DNA of 64,000 bases, taken from assembly GCA_020634395.1 (NCBI GenBank), contig JACKBU010000024.1:21937-85936 (forward strand). Direction: 5' to 3'. Shown piece by piece: positions 1 to 9,299 of this stretch; the stretch's first letter is position 1, and every line of letters begins with the position of its first letter. This DNA comes from Ardenticatenaceae bacterium (lineage in GTDB: Bacteria; Chloroflexota; Anaerolineae; Promineifilales; Promineifilaceae). A program made the position numbers and the translations under genes. The notes beneath the pieces were generated by a model. That model was given only the letters and a program-made list of their open reading frames with translations. It was not told where the DNA came from and did no database searches.

Positions 1-1258
1 TCACCCACGTAGCTCCGTTGTGGAGAATAAAAACATCCTCAGCCGCCAAGCCGCACTCCTGCGCCAGGCGCGCATGCAAGTGCAAATGGCGCGTTTCGCC
101 ATGCACCGGAATCAAGAAGCGCGGTTTGACCGTCTCCAGCATAATCCGCATGTCTTCGCGGCTGCCATGACCCGAAACGTGCACCGTCGCCAACGATCCG
201 TAAATCACGTTCGCGCCGCGGGCAAACAAATTGTTCAACATGCGCCCCACGTCTTCTTCGTTGCCAGGAATGGTGCCACCGGAAACGATGATCGTGTCGC
301 CATCATGGACCTGGATCTGGCGGTGTTCGCCTTTGGCCATGCGGTTTAGCGCCGAGCGTGGTTCACCTTGCGAGCCAGTCGATAAAATCACCAGCTTGTC
401 GTCCGGAATGTTATCGCTGATGTCTACCAGCAGCTTTTTGGGAATTTTCAAATAACCCAAATCGCGGGCGAGTTCCACGTTTTGCTGCAAACTGCGGCCG
501 GTGAGAGCAACTTTACGGCCGTATTTATCCGCCAACCGCATGATCTCTTGCAGCCGGGCCAGCAGCGAGGAAAAGGTCGCAATGATGATCCGCGATCCGG
601 CCGCCTCCGCAAAAAGCTGGTCCAGCGTATCGGCCACCAACTGTTCCGTCGGCGTGCGGCCGGGCCGATCCGCGTTTGTGCTGTCACCCATCAGGGCCAA
701 AACGCCGTTCGGCGTCAGCTCCCGCAGCCGTTTGAAATCGGTCGTACGGCCGCCGGTCGGGGTTTCGTCCAGTTTATAGTCGCCGGTATGAATGACCGCA
801 CCCACAGGTGTATCGATCACCAATCCCACGGCCGCCGGGATAGAGTGGGCCACGGCAAAGGGACTGATACGGAATGGCCCCAAATGCAGGGTTTGCTTGT
901 CGTCGATCACTTCCAGACTGGCCCGCTCCAGGACGTGGGCTTCTTCCAACTGGCGTTCCACCATACCAATGGTCAGCGCAGTACCGTAAATCGGCGCATT
1001 CACGCGCTCTAGCAAATATGGCAGGCCGCCAATATGGTCCATGTGGCCATGCGTCAGCACGATGCCGCGCAAAATATCCTGGTTCTCCACCACATAGTCG
1101 AATTGAGGGAGGACCAGGTCGATGCCATACATGTCACTTTCGGGGAACATAACCCCACAGTCGACAATAATTTGATTACGGCCGTATTCCAATAAAGTCA
1201 TGTTTTTCCCAATTTCCCCCAGGCCGCCCAGGGGAATAATTTTCAAATTTTTCGTCAT
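1..1258 (-). CDS. rnj: Ribonuclease J, C-terminus beyond the window
   Basis: A metallo-beta-lactamase/beta-CASP exo- and endoribonuclease of RNA decay and processing, acting in the cytoplasm. About 419 residues are visible from ATG at 1258 and the frame is still open at base 1; the family is usually about 550 residues. The N-terminus has the family pattern IIPLGGLGEIGKNM. The zinc motif HGHMDH lies at residues 70-75, and later come GDSTNADRPG and PVHGE. It was read by translating the reverse strand directly. Neighbouring genes give no operon clue. Identity is confident; choice between RNase J1 and J2 cannot be made. Confidence 0.93.
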   Translation of the reverse strand, partial: MTKNLKIIPLGGLGEIGKNMTLLEYGRNQIIVDCGVMFPESDMYGIDLVLPQFDYVVENQDILRGIVLTHGHMDHIGGLPYLLERVNAPIYGTALTIGMVERQLEEAHVLERASLEVIDDKQTLHLGPFRISPFAVAHSIPAAVGLVIDTPVGAVIHTGDYKLDETPTGGRTTDFKRLRELTPNGVLALMGDSTNADRPGRTPTEQLVADTLDQLFAEAAGSRIIIATFSSLLARLQEIMRLADKYGRKVALTGRSLQQNVELARDLGYLKIPKKLLVDISDNIPDDKLVILSTGSQGEPRSALNRMAKGEHRQIQVHDGDTIIVSGGTIPGNEEDVGRMLNNLFARGANVIYGSLATVHVSGHGSREDMRIMLETVKPRFLIPVHGETRHLHLHARLAQECGLAAEDVFILHNGATWV

Positions 1259-1458
1259 AGCGTTATTAACTTTACGATTTCCTTATCGTTTTAATTTCTA
1301 AATTGACGGCACGCCCAAAGCGAGGACGGCCGTTTCCCAATAAACGACCAGGCAGCCAGAAGTCGGCCATGAGCCCGGCCAGGTGATTAAACGTGCAATA
1401 CCTTTGCGTCACAACTGTTGGGTGGAGCAACTCGCGTTTGCGGAAGGCACTTCTTTTT

Positions 1459-1482
1459 ACTATACGTAAAGAACTATATCAC
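1459..1482 (-). promoter_or_regulatory. Candidate promoter for RNase J
   Basis: On the minus strand a TATAGT -10 box (1459-1464) has a weak TTGTTT-like -35 box about 18 nt upstream. It lies about 200 nt before the RNase J start. The 271-nt gap between 1258 and 1530 shows nothing else I can name. This is inference only. Confidence 0.33.
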
Positions 1483-1529
1483 AAACAAATAAGAATGGCA
1501 TTAGCAGATCGAAAAGAGAGAGGGCGCTC

Positions 1530-1793
1530 CTATTTCTTTTTTAGATAGACCTGGTCTAGGTAACACCACCGCCAATCTTCGCCCGGCTCAAATGATTGAA
1601 CGATGGGGTGGCCGGTGGCATGGAAATGCTTCGTGGCGTGTTTGTTCGGTGAATAATCGCAGCAGCCAACATGGCCGCAAATAAGGCACAGACGCAGGTG
1701 AACCCAGGTATCGCCTGTTTTTAAACACTCCTCGCAGCCTGCACCGCTGGGCGTCACCGCTCGAATTTGGTCAAGATGAGTACACTCTGCCAT
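1530..1793 (-). CDS. UBP-type zinc-finger protein
   Basis: An 87-residue protein consisting of little but a UBP-type zinc finger (zf-UBP). This fold binds free ubiquitin C-termini in eukaryotic deubiquitinases; in bacteria the stand-alone form has no established role. The Cys/His ligands are spread along the chain: C4/H6 at the start, CEEC at about 20-23, CLICGHVGCCD at about 36-46, and HATKHFHATGHP at about 52-63. The size matches the bacterial stand-alone family. It stands alone between RNase J and a divergently transcribed glycosylase gene. The fold is confident; the function is unknown. Confidence 0.85.
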   Translation of the reverse strand: MAECTHLDQIRAVTPSGAGCEECLKTGDTWVHLRLCLICGHVGCCDYSPNKHATKHFHATGHPIVQSFEPGEDWRWCYLDQVYLKKK

Positions 1794-2049
1794 TATTCAC
1801 CACCAATAGGCTATTATGCCACTACCTGTCAAGCCCCTAACTTCTCGGCTGCCCAGAACGGATTTCGGCCGCCGGGTTGCCTCTCATCGCTTACTCTAAC
1901 AAGTTCTCGGCGGTCAACGGCCGTTGTCCTAACCCATCTCCGTGCCAGCGGCACAGAAACGCTCGCCCGAGCGGCGCTTGTGTTGGAACAATCGTTCTAA
2001 AAGCCATTTTGCACTACAATAGGCAGACAGAAAACGGAGGTGTGGTGTG

Positions 2050-3258
2050 ATGCAGATTTTGTCCCAACAGGATGCCCGCAGATTAGCGATTTCACGACAG
2101 CATTTGGATGAGGCGGAACGGCCGTGTCTGCTCGACCTTATCCGCGACCTGGGCTGCGTGCAGTTGGACCCTATTCGCCATGTGGAGCGCACACATTTGC
2201 TCGTTCTGTGGAGCCGCCTGGGGGCGTTCGACGAGGCCGAACTAGAACGGCTGCGCTTTGAAGAGCGAGCGCTTTTTGAGTATTGGGCACACGCCGCTTC
2301 GCTGGTGCTGACGGATGAGTGGCCGGTCCACAACTGGTACATGCGCCATTTGCAGGAAAAGCCGGACTCCACATGGGTCGAAGAGCGTCGCGAGATAATT
2401 GATCGGATGCAGGAAGATATGCTAGCCGAATTTCGCCAGGGACCCAAAATGTCTCGCGAGCTGGAAATCCCCGACGACCCGCGGTTTGACAGCCGTTGGT
2501 GGAGTGGACGGTATGTATCCGTATTGATCGACCGTTTATGGTCGCGTGGCCTGCTGACGGTATACGGCCGTCCCCACAACAACCACCGCCTCTGGGGCCT
2601 GGCCGAAGATTTTTGGCCGGAATGGACACCTCGCGAGGCGTGGAACGAAGAACAGGTGACGCGTTTTGCCGTGCAAAAGGCGGTGCGGGCGCTGGGCGCG
2701 GCCACCTCCAAACAGATTAAGCGACACTACACGCGCGGGCGTTATCCAAAGCTGACGGCCGTGCTAAAAAAGCTGGTGCACGAAGGTGTATTATTAGAAG
2801 TGACCGTTCTCGGCCGCGACGAGGTACCGCTGCCCGGTCCCTGGTATATGCACCAGGAAGACAGCGACCTGCTGGCGCACATTCAGGCAGGCAATTGGCA
2901 CGGCCGTACCACTCTGCTTTCCCCCTTCGATAACCTGATTTGCGACCGTGACCGCACCGAACTGCTTCTCAACTTCTTCTACCGCATCGAAATCTACGTG
3001 CCCAAGAAAAAGCGGCAGTACGGTTACTACGTGCTGCCCATCTTGCACCAAGACCGCCTGATTGGGCGCATTGACGCCGACATGAACCGCAGCACCAACA
3101 CCCTACATCTGCACAACGTCTACGCCGAAGAGGGCGCACCGGGCGGCCAACAAACCGTCCAGGCTATCGCCCAGGCGGCCGCCGATCTGGGACAGTTTTT
3201 AGGTGCGGAAGATGTTGCCTGGGGGCAAGTGCCCGACGTCTGGAAAGCGTTGCGCTGA
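2050..3258 (+). CDS. YcaQ/AlkZ-family winged-helix DNA glycosylase
   Basis: This belongs to the HTH_42 (YcaQ) family, whose members unhook interstrand crosslinks or excise bulky N-alkyl adducts from DNA. It is about 402 residues, the normal family length. The catalytic QxD signature of the E. coli YcaQ branch is present as VQLDPI near residue 38; Streptomyces AlkZ has QxQ instead. The following HVERTHLLVLWSRLG and FEYWAHAASL blocks are also typical. GGAGG at 2036-2040 serves either GTG 2047 or ATG 2050; ATG is preferred. The gene is monocistronic. Substrate specificity cannot be read from sequence. Confidence 0.88.
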   Translation: MQILSQQDARRLAISRQHLDEAERPCLLDLIRDLGCVQLDPIRHVERTHLLVLWSRLGAFDEAELERLRFEERALFEYWAHAASLVLTDEWPVHNWYMRHLQEKPDSTWVEERREIIDRMQEDMLAEFRQGPKMSRELEIPDDPRFDSRWWSGRYVSVLIDRLWSRGLLTVYGRPHNNHRLWGLAEDFWPEWTPREAWNEEQVTRFAVQKAVRALGAATSKQIKRHYTRGRYPKLTAVLKKLVHEGVLLEVTVLGRDEVPLPGPWYMHQEDSDLLAHIQAGNWHGRTTLLSPFDNLICDRDRTELLLNFFYRIEIYVPKKKRQYGYYVLPILHQDRLIGRIDADMNRSTNTLHLHNVYAEEGAPGGQQTVQAIAQAAADLGQFLGAEDVAWGQVPDVWKALR

Positions 3259-3452
3259 ACCCCCTGCTTTGCCTGCTTTTTCCAGGATGGACGTTACGGC
3301 CGTCTTCCTGCTACGCGCCGCACCAGACCACGAAACCAAAATAAAGAGTTCCTAAAGAACCGGCTGCTAGAGTAAGAGTGATCATCACCACAGCCTTTGG
3401 CGCTGCCAGGCAGATGATCGGAGACTCCGCATCTGATAGGAGGAAAAGTCCT

Positions 3453-4052
3453 TTGCGAACTCTAGGAATTGAACTGCTCGTACTGGTGATCATTTTTATG
3501 ATTGGGGCCGGGGTAGCCGCGTATTTCCGCAAATTCCCCCATGACAGCCCGCGGGAACAACTCCAACTCATCGCCAACGACCGCTGGGGATGGACGGCGC
3601 AGGCGATTATTTTCCCTGTGGTGTTTGCGGCAACGGCCGTTTTATTTCTCATCATGGCCCGGCAGCGGCCTGCGGGCTGGCCGCGCTGGTTAGGCCTGGT
3701 CGCGGCAGGCTTGTTTGCTCTGGGGTTTTTACTGTGGATGCCCATCAGCATCAGACGAGTGAGATACTGGTCCAGGGCCGTGACCCTGCTGCAAAACTAC
3801 GATTCTGAACTGCCGGTAGATGTGAACATTGGCGGCCGCACATTCTGGCCGCACACGGTGAGCGTTCTCCTGGCGATTGCCTTCATGGGCAGTGCGCTGG
3901 CTGTGGGCGGTACACTGCCTATCCTGGGATGGATCGTCGGAATTCTGGCCATGGGGGGTCTGCTGGCGGGCACACTGCTGTGGCACGACTGGCCGCCGTT
4001 TATAAACTACCTTCTCCTGCTAATACTGGCGATCGGCTTGATCCTGAGTTAG
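3453..4052 (+). CDS. Multi-pass membrane protein of unknown function
   Basis: About 199 residues if translation starts at TTG 3453, which has a strong AGGAGG at 3438-3443, 9 nt upstream. A GTG at 3378 would add 25 polar residues without a ribosome binding site. Hydrophobic segments occur at the N-terminus (LLVLVIIFMIGAGVAAY), after a short polar stretch (IIFPVVFAATAVLFLI), then LGLVAAGLFALGFLLWMP, and two or three more near the C-terminus, giving five to six membrane spans. I do not recognise the family. It is followed by the convergent FHA gene. Confidence 0.68.
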   Translation: MRTLGIELLVLVIIFMIGAGVAAYFRKFPHDSPREQLQLIANDRWGWTAQAIIFPVVFAATAVLFLIMARQRPAGWPRWLGLVAAGLFALGFLLWMPISIRRVRYWSRAVTLLQNYDSELPVDVNIGGRTFWPHTVSVLLAIAFMGSALAVGGTLPILGWIVGILAMGGLLAGTLLWHDWPPFINYLLLLILAIGLILS

Positions 4053-4155
4053 CGGTCTTTGGACGCAGGGTCGAAACCTTGTGGCGGTTGAAGGCATGGC
4101 GCCTTCTGGCTGCCCACCGCGGCCCCTGCAAGGCGCAGACAAGGCAAACGGCCGT

Positions 4156-4974
4156 TTACTGATCATCGTTAGAAATGATCGGCCGGGGAATGGTTTCCTC
4201 TTCGACAAAAGCACGGTCAGAGCGATCTTTGCCGTTCAGGTCATCCTGCCCTTCTCCATAGATAATTTTCATGGTGCTGAGGGTGATCACGTCGCCAGAC
4301 TGCAAAACGTATTCCTGCACCGGCTCGCCGTTAACCAGCGTACGGCCCGGCCGGTTGCTCAGATCGTAGAGGACAAAACGGCCGTATCGCCAGCGAATTT
4401 GAGCATGGCGGCGACTGACCGTTGCCGCGTCCAGCACCACGTCGTTGTCCATACGACGCCCCAGGCTTACCAAGGGCCGGTCCAGGGCCACGTGCCGCCC
4501 GCCATCTACAATCAAGTAGGCATCCACCGCCTGCACAGCGGCTAAAATTTCCTGGGCAGCTTCATCCAGGTCCGGGCGCGGCAGATTAAACTCCGTGGTG
4601 GGCTGGGCCGACTGGCTGTGCTCGGCCAGGATGAGGACTTCATGAGGAGCGCTGCGCGGATCGGCGGCCAGGGTGACATACGGCCGTGACACCAACCGCC
4701 AGCCAGACTGCCGCGCCAGTTGGCCAACGTAGTCGGCCAGCACCTGTTCAATATCCGGCTGCTCGGCCAGGATGCGGGCGGCATCCTGTTGGTGCAGAGA
4801 AATGGTAAAGATGTCAGCGACACGGCCGTCTTTCTGGCTGTCTTCCAAGGCTTTTGCCAGCCGGTTGGTCACATCCAGTGCCCCCAGCTCTCCGCCTAGC
4901 AGTCTTCCAAACGAGCCTTCCACCAACTGCTGCGCGCGCGCTTCAAATTCAGAAAGTCGGAATCGTTTCATCAT
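4156..4974 (-). CDS. DUF3662/FHA-domain protein, FhaA-like
   Basis: A 272-residue cytosolic protein with the FhaA architecture. An N-terminal DUF3662 domain (about 1-120, starting RLSEFEARAQQLVEGSFGRL) is joined by a short linker to a C-terminal FHA domain (about 155-250). The FHA phosphothreonine-binding signatures are visible: SLGR, DAATVSRRHAQI and NRPGRTLVNG. In actinobacteria FhaA binds a phosphorylated partner of Ser/Thr kinases in cell-wall control. A PknB-like kinase gene lies 44 kb away in this window (49127), a possible but unproven partner. Start is at one of two consecutive ATGs (4974 or 4971). Confidence 0.86.
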   Translation of the reverse strand: MMKRFRLSEFEARAQQLVEGSFGRLLGGELGALDVTNRLAKALEDSQKDGRVADIFTISLHQQDAARILAEQPDIEQVLADYVGQLARQSGWRLVSRPYVTLAADPRSAPHEVLILAEHSQSAQPTTEFNLPRPDLDEAAQEILAAVQAVDAYLIVDGGRHVALDRPLVSLGRRMDNDVVLDAATVSRRHAQIRWRYGRFVLYDLSNRPGRTLVNGEPVQEYVLQSGDVITLSTMKIIYGEGQDDLNGKDRSDRAFVEEETIPRPIISNDDQ

Positions 4975-5132
4975 ACGCTTACCCTTGCCGGATACGAAAT
5001 TCTTGTCTTTGCCCCGACATCAGGCGATTATATTTTGACGAAAACGGCCGTCAATTGCAATTGCCCACGCGTAGGCATCCGGTATACTTCTCATTATCGA
5101 ACACTCACTTTGCCTTAACAAAAGGAATCTGA

Positions 5133-6173
5133 ATGACTGGTAAAGAAATTCGCCTGACAGCTTATGCTTCCTGCGCGGGTTGAGCGTCTAAACTGAGTCC
5201 AACGGACCTGGCGCACGTGCTGCAGCCATTACGCGAAACCTTTGACGCAACCAAATATCCAAACCTGCTGGTTGGCCTGGAAAAAGCCGACGACGCCGCC
5301 GTGTACCAGATCAACGACCACCAGGCCATCATCTCCACCACCGACTTCTTCCCGCCCGTAGTCGATGACCCCTACGATTTTGGGGCCATCGCCGCCGCCA
5401 ACGCCATGTCGGACATCTATGCGATGGGCGGAAAGGTATTGTTTGCCGTCAACCTGGTAGCCTTCCCAGATAATCTGGCCGGCGACGTGCTGCGCGAAGT
5501 GCTGCGTGGCGGGGCGGAAAAGGTTGCCGAAGCAGGTGGTGTTATTGCCGGCGGCCACAGCGTCAATGACAAAGAGCCCAAATATGGCCTGGCCGTCACC
5601 GGCATCATCGACCCGGCGCTGGTAAAGCGCAAGGGCGGCGCGCAGCCCGGCGACGTTCTGCTGCTGACCAAACCGCTGGGCGTAGGCGTGATCACCACGG
5701 CCCTAAAACAACAGGTGGCTGATCCGGCGCACGTGGCCACGGCCGTGGCCTCCATGAAAATCCTGAACCGGCAGGCCTCGGAAGCCGCCTTGCGCGCTCA
5801 GGCCCACGGCATGACCGACATCACCGGCTTTGGCCTGCTGGGCCACGCCCACGAGATGGCCCAGCAAGCTGGGGTGGACTTTCGCTTTTTTGTCCACAAG
5901 CTGCCCTGGCTGCCCGGCGCGCTGGCCTATGGCGAAGCGGGCACGTTCCCCGGCGGCAAGGGTAATAACTCGCTCTTTTTCCACCCCCACGTCACCTTTG
6001 CCGACGGCGTGCCGGAGCTGGTGCAAGATATGCTTTGGACGCCGGAGACTTCCGGCGGCTTGCTGGTGGCCCTGGCCCCGGAGCAGGTAGAAGCGTATCT
6101 GGCGGGGTGTGAAACGGCCGTGATCATCGGCAACGTCATTCCCGGCCACGGCCACATCTACGTCGACTACTAA
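5133..6173 (+). CDS. selD: Selenide, water dikinase, a selenoprotein (UGA = Sec17)
   Basis: Makes selenophosphate from selenide and ATP, the selenium donor for selenocysteine and selenouridine. Translation from ATG 5133 (AAAGGA upstream) reads MTGKEIRLTAYASCAG, then in-frame TGA at 5181-5183, then ASKLSPTDLAHVLQPL. It continues without interruption into the classic SelD body (DDAAVYQ, STTDFFPPVVDDP, GGHSVND, DITGFGLLGHA). The TGA is codon 17, exactly where E. coli SelD has its catalytic Cys17 and several bacterial SelDs have selenocysteine. Full length is about 346 residues. A start at GTG 5217 would remove the active site. The phosphorylase-like gene at 6199 follows by 25 nt and is probably co-transcribed. 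Confidence 0.94.
5181..5207 (+). promoter_or_regulatory. UGA codon and candidate bacterial SECIS element
   Basis: The in-frame TGA (5181-5183) is followed 13 nt later by a small hairpin: GTCC (5197-5200), loop AAC, GGAC (5204-5207). Bacterial SECIS elements lie inside the gene with an apical loop roughly 16-37 nt after the UGA, so the spacing fits. The helix is short and I did not find a convincing longer lower stem by eye. Confidence 0.5.
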
Positions 6174-6198
6174 CATCTGACAATTTCTCTGGAGTCTT

Positions 6199-7932
6199 AT
6201 GGATCGAACCGTCCCCAGTTCTGGCAACGAAGAGATTAATCTCTATCTGCGTACTTACTACTCCCTGCTGCGCAGCACACGCGAAGTTAAGCTGAAAACC
6301 CTGGTAGAAGCCCACAAACGCATGCACTCTGCCCTGCACGTCGATGCCGATGAACCCACCATCGACATGGCCGCCTTCATTTATTCCATCCTGCGCGTGC
6401 CGGACTGCATCGACCAGGTTGACCTGGTGGTTATGGGCCAATCGGCGCGCGTGTTTGCCGAGCATGGTTATACCGACGTGGAGTCCTGGACTCAGGTTAG
6501 TGCGCCGGGGCGGCGGCGGCGCAGCTTTTTTGACGGCCACTGTACGCTGGCCGTGTACATTGCCAGCCGCTCCGATATCGACGACCTGGTGCCAATCCTG
6601 GTGGCCTATCAGATTGAGCGGCGCAAGCTGCACAATATCCTCCATCAGCCATCTACCATCCAGCTTTTGCAGCAGATTAAAACCGAAGCGGCGGGCCAGG
6701 AGCCAACGGCCGTGCACATCACCCTGCTATCTGAAGCTGCCGGCATCTCCAGCGATGACCTGGACAGACTCTGCCGCATCTGGCAAGCCGATCTGCCCGA
6801 TAAGCTGCTGGACATTGCCAAAAAGCGCCGCGAAATAGCTATACAGTCACTGGCCGGCTCGCTAGCCGACTACAAACGCGCCACCCGACGCTGGTGGCGC
6901 AACGTGGAAAAAAACACAGCCGACATCGCGTTCGACGAACGGCCGATTTACTTTGTGTCCAGCAATCCCCACAGCCTGCCCAACATGCTCAGCGGCTTTG
7001 GTTTACAAATCGAACGCGCTCTGGAAGCCTTTCTCAGCGCCAGCGGCTCTCAGGAACTGCGCCAGGAATACCGTGACATTGTCGAACGCAACATTCCCAG
7101 CAGCCTGGAAAACTTTCTCTACTACGTGCTCAAAAAGTACGAAGCCGTGCATCCCAGCGTGAAGGAAGACCGCCTGGCCCACGAGCGTTCCGTCGGCATC
7201 AAACGCATTCCCAGCGAACACGCCTTCGACATCGAGGTGCAAGTCATCGCCCTGAATAAGCTGGACGTGACGCAGATGGACACTCGCCTTTCCGTTCCGG
7301 GCATCGAAAACCTGGCCAACAGCAAAGCCCTTATCATCAACATCGACTATCCCTTAGGCATGGCCGCCTACCAGGTACTCACCGAAATGGCCCGCAATGT
7401 TGACGAAATACGAGGCGTCTACATCATGGGCAAAGCGGCCACGCTGAACGGCGGCATTGGCGACGTGATGATTCCCAGCGTGGTCCACGACGAACATTCG
7501 CTGAATACATACCTGTTCGACAACTGCTTCACCGCCGATGACGTGGCGCCGTACCTGGTTTACGGCTCGGTGATGGACAACCAGAAAGCCATCACCGTGC
7601 CCGGCACATTTTTGCAAAATGAAGGATACATGTCAGTTTTTTACCAGGAAGGCTACACCGACATGGAAATGGAAGCCGGCCCCTATCTCAGCGGTATTTA
7701 TGAGATGGTGCGCCCCAAGCGCCATCCATACGACCAGATTGTGAACCTGTATAACGGTCCTTTCCCGGTGGGCATTTTGCACTATGCGTCCGACACACCG
7801 TTTAGCAAGGGGAAGAACCTAGGCACGCAAAATCTGTCCTACTTTGGCATGGATGCCACATATGCCGCTACTGTAGCTGTTCTACGGGCTATCTTGACTA
7901 CCGAGATAGAGCATTTACAGGCAAATATCTAA
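6199..7932 (+). CDS. Phosphorylase-superfamily-like protein with unknown N-terminal half
   Basis: A 577-residue soluble protein. The C-terminal 220 residues resemble the nucleoside phosphorylase fold: a glycine-rich GKAATLNGGIGDVMIP near 410 and a GYTDMEMEAG block near 485-494, comparable to the DMExxA substrate-binding segment of PNP/UDP phosphorylases. The N-terminal 350 residues are mostly helical and match nothing I can name with confidence; DUF6909 is a possible label from memory. It follows selD by 25 nt and precedes an M24 peptidase by 19 nt, so the three are probably one transcript. No selenium link is proven. Enzymatic activity is inferred only from the motifs. Confidence 0.7.
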   Translation: MDRTVPSSGNEEINLYLRTYYSLLRSTREVKLKTLVEAHKRMHSALHVDADEPTIDMAAFIYSILRVPDCIDQVDLVVMGQSARVFAEHGYTDVESWTQVSAPGRRRRSFFDGHCTLAVYIASRSDIDDLVPILVAYQIERRKLHNILHQPSTIQLLQQIKTEAAGQEPTAVHITLLSEAAGISSDDLDRLCRIWQADLPDKLLDIAKKRREIAIQSLAGSLADYKRATRRWWRNVEKNTADIAFDERPIYFVSSNPHSLPNMLSGFGLQIERALEAFLSASGSQELRQEYRDIVERNIPSSLENFLYYVLKKYEAVHPSVKEDRLAHERSVGIKRIPSEHAFDIEVQVIALNKLDVTQMDTRLSVPGIENLANSKALIINIDYPLGMAAYQVLTEMARNVDEIRGVYIMGKAATLNGGIGDVMIPSVVHDEHSLNTYLFDNCFTADDVAPYLVYGSVMDNQKAITVPGTFLQNEGYMSVFYQEGYTDMEMEAGPYLSGIYEMVRPKRHPYDQIVNLYNGPFPVGILHYASDTPFSKGKNLGTQNLSYFGMDATYAATVAVLRAILTTEIEHLQANI

Positions 7933-7951
7933 AACGAAGAAGGAACAAGCC

Positions 7952-9049
7952 ATGACATCCGCCTCTTTGCCCGATGAGTACCAGGAGCGGTTAACGGCCG
8001 TGCGCCAACACCTCCTCGCCTGGGACATCCCCGCCATCCTCATCACCAGTCCAACCAACCGGCGCTGGCTCAGCGGCTTCACCGGCTCGGCCGGCAGCCT
8101 GCTGGTCACGCCAGATCACGCCTTGCTGGCCACCGATTTCCGCTATTGGGAGCAGGCCCAGGCGCAGGCCCCGGCCTTCACTCTTTTTCGCCATAGCCGC
8201 ACGGCCGAGGACGATGAACAGTACCTGGCAGCCGCCGGGGTAACGGCCGTTGGCCTGGAAGCCGACCACCTCACCCTCAGCGAAGCCCGGCGTTGGGAAA
8301 ACGTCAGCGGCATCACCTGGAAGCCGCTCTCACCCACGCTGGAGCCGCTGCGCCAGCGGAAAAGCCCCAGCGAACTGGCCAAAATCCGCGCTGCCGCCGC
8401 CATCACCGACGAGGTCATGGCGTGTGTGCCCAAACTGGCCAAACCGGGCATGACGGAACGGGCGCTGGCCTGGGAGTTGGAAAAAGCCATGCGTGAAGCG
8501 GGAGCCGAAGCCATGGCCTTCGACATCCTGGTGGCCAGCGGACCCAACGCCGCCCTGCCCCACCATCACCCTGGCGAACGGCCGTTACAAGCCGGCGACC
8601 CCCTCATCGTCGACATGGGGGCGCAGGTAGACGGCTACAAGAGCGATCTGACCCGCACATTTTTTGTGGGGGCCGCGCCGGACGCGCAGTTCCAGGAAAT
8701 TTTTGCCGTGGTGCAGGCTGCGCAAACGGCCGTGCGCCGGCACGCCCGCCCCGGCCAGAACGGCAACGAGGTAGACGCTCTGGGCCGCAGCGTCATCCGG
8801 GAAGCCGGCTATGGCGATTATTTTGGGCACGGGCTGGGGCACGGGCTGGGACTGGATATTCATGAACGGCCGTTTTTCACCTTCACGCCATCCGGCCAGG
8901 AATACCGGCTCACACCGGGCACAGTGGTCACCGTAGAGCCGGGCATCTACCTGCCCGGTTGGGGCGGCATTCGCCTGGAAGATTTGTTCCTGGTAACGGC
9001 CGACGGGCTGGAAGCCATCAGCCAGTGCGCCCCATTCATGACGGGCTAG
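7952..9049 (+). CDS. M24-family metallopeptidase (Xaa-Pro aminopeptidase/dipeptidase type)
   Basis: A 365-residue cytosolic pita-bread peptidase with a creatinase-like N-terminal domain (1-130, ITSPTNRRWLSGFTGSAG) and an M24 catalytic domain. The five metal ligands can be placed: D221 (VDMGAQVDG), D232 (KSDLTRTF), the His of GHGLGHGLGLDIHE, Glu of VEPGIYLPG and Glu of GIRLEDL. It hydrolyses peptides with proline at P1'. The RBS GAAGGA precedes ATG 7952. It is the last gene of the probable selD transcript. Aminopeptidase and prolidase cannot be separated from sequence alone. Confidence 0.9.
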   Translation: MTSASLPDEYQERLTAVRQHLLAWDIPAILITSPTNRRWLSGFTGSAGSLLVTPDHALLATDFRYWEQAQAQAPAFTLFRHSRTAEDDEQYLAAAGVTAVGLEADHLTLSEARRWENVSGITWKPLSPTLEPLRQRKSPSELAKIRAAAAITDEVMACVPKLAKPGMTERALAWELEKAMREAGAEAMAFDILVASGPNAALPHHHPGERPLQAGDPLIVDMGAQVDGYKSDLTRTFFVGAAPDAQFQEIFAVVQAAQTAVRRHARPGQNGNEVDALGRSVIREAGYGDYFGHGLGHGLGLDIHERPFFTFTPSGQEYRLTPGTVVTVEPGIYLPGWGGIRLEDLFLVTADGLEAISQCAPFMTG

Positions 9050-9099
9050 CGTGTTGCCTTATCTTCTGTGAGTGGGCGCGCCAAACGCCTTTCCTCAGC

Positions 9100-9119
9100 C
9101 GGTCAGGAGGCCCTGACCG
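9100..9119 (+). terminator. Weak hairpin after the M24 gene
   Basis: CGGTCAGG and CCTGACCG form an 8-bp stem with a 4-nt loop 50 nt after the peptidase stop. No T-run follows, so it could stabilise the 3' end or mark termination by another route. Confidence 0.3.
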
Positions 9120-9192
9120 TCTACCGGCAGCAAATGGCCGCAGCCGTCCGGCCCCCAAGCAGCTCCTGATCTGGCGCGTAGTCAAATCGTAG

Positions 9193-9221
9193 TTACCAAA
9201 TGCAGCGGATTCTGGCATAAT
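9193..9221 (+). promoter_or_regulatory. Candidate promoter for signal peptidase
   Basis: TTACCA (9193-9198), a 17-nt spacer and CATAAT (9216-9221) give a good sigma-70-like match 79 nt upstream of the lepB start. This is the best match I see in the 250-nt gap. Confidence 0.5.
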
Positions 9222-9299
9222 AGCCTTATGCACCCGGCCACGGTTGGCCGCGTACTGGTTGATCAAGTGAGAGCTGTTTAACGGTAAGGAGCATAAGCC

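Noticed and set aside
1929..2711. Minus-strand ORF of 260 residues
   Set aside because: It is a shadow of the YcaQ-family gene; composition is Ser/Arg rich and no family is seen.
5217..6173. SelD start at GTG 5217
   Set aside because: This would remove the catalytic residue; the upstream frame is coding and the single TGA is at the conserved Sec/Cys position.
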